Source: Nymphaea colorata
Lineage: Eukaryota > Streptophyta > Magnoliopsida > Nymphaeales > Nymphaeaceae
DNA length: 64,000 nt
Direction of reading: 5' to 3'
NCBI RefSeq assembly: GCF_008831285.2
Contig: NC_045141.1
Coordinates: 24,227,315 to 24,291,314 of the forward strand
Part shown: positions 61,826-64,000 of the stretch, piece by piece
Layout: every line of letters starts with the position of its first letter
How positions within the stretch are numbered: position 1 is the stretch's first letter
The notes under the pieces: generated by a model
The model's database searches: none
The model's input: only the letters and a program-made list of their open reading frames with translations
Told to the model about the DNA's origin: nothing
Program-made: the position numbers and the translations under genes

Positions 61826-61962
61826 TCTCTGCTACATATTTGAATAATGCACTCAGACCTCACCTTCCTCCTTTTCATCTTTTCTCCTTCCTCTAACTAA
61901 TATACGCCAACAAAAGTTAACTCTCTCGTTCTCTCTCTCGTGGGGAACTCTGTGTGGTGGCG

Positions 61963-62817
61963 ATGGCGGTAGCCGAGTTCCTGTACTCCGCATGCTCCAT
62001 CACCGCCACAGCCTCCACCGACCGCCATTGCTCCTCCTCCTCCTTCCTTCCTTCCAAGGCGTACCGCCTGTTGAAGTACCACCCTCCTGGATTGCAGCTT
62101 ACCAGCTCTCCTCGACGCCAACAAGCGTTCAAGTTGGTCTGCTCGGCCGCACCACAGTGAGACTTTCGCTTTCTCTCCCTCTGTAAAGCACGGTTACAAA
62201 CTAAATTATAAGTAGGAAGGAGGAAGGAGGAGTACTTGCTCAAGATTTACTACTTCCGGTTGAGTAGAGTCGAGTCGAGTCGACGTTGCAAGCGTTGAAA
62301 CTCTACAACCATCACTTTGTTCATAGATGGAAGACTCCTAGCCGATTCTTACAAAGCCAGGAAATATTATTTTGATAACCATCTAATGCTTCAGTCCAAT
62401 CAAGAAAATAAACTTTTCCGGTGAACAAGGAATGGAACCCTATTATTTGGATGTGTTTCTATAAAAACGGTTGTACTCCTATTTAAAAAACTAAACAAAG
62501 AGTGAAATAAGAGAATTGCAATGTTGTTTCAGTTAGTTGGTAGCGGTGTATATACAGTCTTGGATGACAATTTTGTTGTTGGGTATGTAGGATTTTCATG
62601 TCTGGAAGATTGGTCTTGCTTGGTTTCACTTACTTTAGGTATTTGAATTTCAGAATGTTGGTTGTTCAGCATTCTTGTTTTTCCCTGTGCTTGTAGGCAA
62701 GTGGAAGCCCCGGCTCCGGCTGCATCTGCTGCCGTGTCTCCTTCGCTTAACGGGAAGCCTAAATTGGAGAGTTCCGAGTGCTACGGTGTTTTCTGCCTCC
62801 ATTATGACTTCAAAACG
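61963..62817 (+). CDS. NADP-MDH: Chloroplast NADP-dependent malate dehydrogenase, first two exons (3' end off window)
   Basis: The enzyme reduces oxaloacetate to malate with NADPH in the stroma and exports reducing power (malate valve). Exons 61963-62156 and 62697-62817 give 105 residues; the junction codon CAG joins ACCA-CA to GCAAGTGG. The ATG at 61963 is chosen because it yields MAVAEF, like the MAVAEL start of known precursors; the in-frame GTG at 61954 is not used. The Ser/Ala/Arg-rich N-terminus is a typical transit peptide. The mature start carries SECYGVFCLHYDFKT, matching the N-terminal extension with the thioredoxin-regulated Cys pair (Cys-x4-Cys), which separates this isoform from NAD-dependent malate dehydrogenases. 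The NADP-binding Rossmann motif is expected in exon 3, which is not present before 64000, so intron 2 exceeds 1.18 kb. His and Phe in LHYDF differ from the usual Thr and Leu. Confidence 0.88.
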
Positions 62818-63696
62818 GTAAGATGCCCTTCTCAATTTTACGTTCCATTTTTTTTTTTTGAAAGAGAAAGAGAGATATCTATCTATTTGAATTTCAAGGG
62901 CATAAAATCGATGGCTTTCATTGGTCCAAAAGTTTTCCTTCTTTTTGTCCGGGTGCTCCCGCTTTTCTTCTTTTTGAGAGGTGTTAATGTTTTCTGCAAA
63001 AGATGCTCCGCCTTACCCTAATTTTTTTTTTGAAACTGCTTTGTTTTATACGAATTTGCAAAAACGATCCTTTCTTTTTGCCAAATCTCTCCAAAGGGCC
63101 CTAATTTCTAATTAAGTTGACGGCAATCCCTTATAATTCCCTTCAAAGGGTTAAGATTACGGGGTATTACCACCTTCCTTAGCTATCTAACCTTGATTGA
63201 CATCCGACCACATGCAGTCCCTGTTCTTCCCTGTAGTGGAATCACAAAGCTGACACGGTTAAACAAGGCATCCTTTTGTCGAAACACTTAGGCAGAGGTT
63301 TACAACAAAACCATGGTGAAAAAAAAACTTGGGGGGTTTTCTTAGAAACCTCTTTTTTGAATGATGGGTTGTTTTATTTTCTAGGACCTGGAGTGTATCA
63401 TCCAAACACAAAAACACAAAAACTGAAAACTCATTGAAGAACTTAACTTTTTATGAAACTAAATTTTCGATGGTGTCATCCTAACGCCCCTTAAAACTCC
63501 TTTGACATTATTGGGCAATGTCATTGTGATTGACTTGTAATACTCAAGCCTAGATTTCCACTTGAAAGCGGCCGATTCCAGTTTATTGTTTCCTTTTCGT
63601 TGGCCGATATCCCATAGGCAGCATGATCACGTTCATATAGCTACCTGTCATTCTGCATTGACTGGAAGCTAACCATGGCCTCTTTTTATTGTCCCA

Positions 63697-63779
<83 letters not shown>

Positions 63780-64000
63780 GGCAGACGAAGGAGAATATTA
63801 ATGAAGGGCATTTGCAAATGGGGGCCAGTGGGAGGAGACGACTCAGACGAGGCCCCCTTGATTTTAATATTTTAAAAACGGATCCATTTCATTTGAAAAA
63901 GCTTTTTAAGTTTGTAGAGAATATGGTTAGGCTTCCCTTAGAAGTTGTAAAAAAAAAAAAACATAAGCCAGTGTGCCACCAGAACCCACTGATATTAATC
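62818..64000 (+). other. Intron 2 of NADP-malate dehydrogenase (partial)
   Basis: Starts with GTAAGATG and runs off the right edge. Holds a MITE-like end (GGAGTGTATCATCCAAACAC, 63391-63410), a related GGTGTCATCCTAACGCCCC motif near 63472, and a long (TA)n run at about 63700-63778. No exon 3 sequence (the AVSGAAGMISN-type NADP-binding motif) was found. Confidence 0.7.
63700..63778. repeat. (TA)n microsatellite
   Basis: A TA run of nearly 80 bp with one TACA interruption, the longest in the window. Confidence 0.95.

Noticed and set aside
61954..62160. A 68-aa stand-alone small protein
   Set aside because: It is the transit-peptide exon of NADP-malate dehydrogenase reading through its splice donor to a chance stop.

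Overview
The window is nuclear DNA from a flowering plant. The evidence is many-exon genes with GT-AG introns, plant-only protein families (a nodulin/glutamine-synthetase fusion, GT37 fucosyltransferases, chloroplast NADP-malate dehydrogenase with a transit peptide), AT-rich spacers full of microsatellites, and decayed plant LINE fragments. I cannot name the species; an early-diverging or woody angiosperm is only a guess from the long introns and divergent proteins.

Layout. (1) Positions 639-5913, minus strand: five coding exons of a large RING-type E3 ligase-like protein of the Arabidopsis AT5G04460 family; the RING exon lies beyond the left edge. (2) 5914-16846: its 5' leader and promoter, then about 10 kb of spacer with tandem repeats, a repeated hairpin module, MITE-like elements and a dead LINE fragment. 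(3) 16847-32401, plus strand: a complete 18-exon NodGS/FluG-type gene (amidohydrolase plus glutamine-synthetase-like domains, 843 aa). I traced every splice junction with reading frame kept. The third intron is a U12-type AT-AC intron, and no in-frame GT-AG reading exists there. (4) 35323-53480, plus strand: a tandem cluster of GT37 fucosyltransferase-like genes, with three intact intronless copies (about 525-528 aa), one degraded fragment and one nearly full-length pseudogene split by a 438-bp insertion. (5) 53481-61962: spacer with a LINE ORF2 remnant on the minus strand. (6) 61963 to beyond the right edge, plus strand: first two exons of chloroplast NADP-malate dehydrogenase, including the regulatory Cys-x4-Cys pair.

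The genes share no pathway. The cluster is the part shaped by local duplication: the upstream DNA of the first two copies is also related, and the copies show birth, decay and composition drift. No tRNA, rRNA or CRISPR was found. The most checkable unusual points are the AT-AC intron, the fucosyltransferase cluster with its divergent motifs and short N-termini, and the insertion with near-identical 9-bp flanks inside the last cluster copy.
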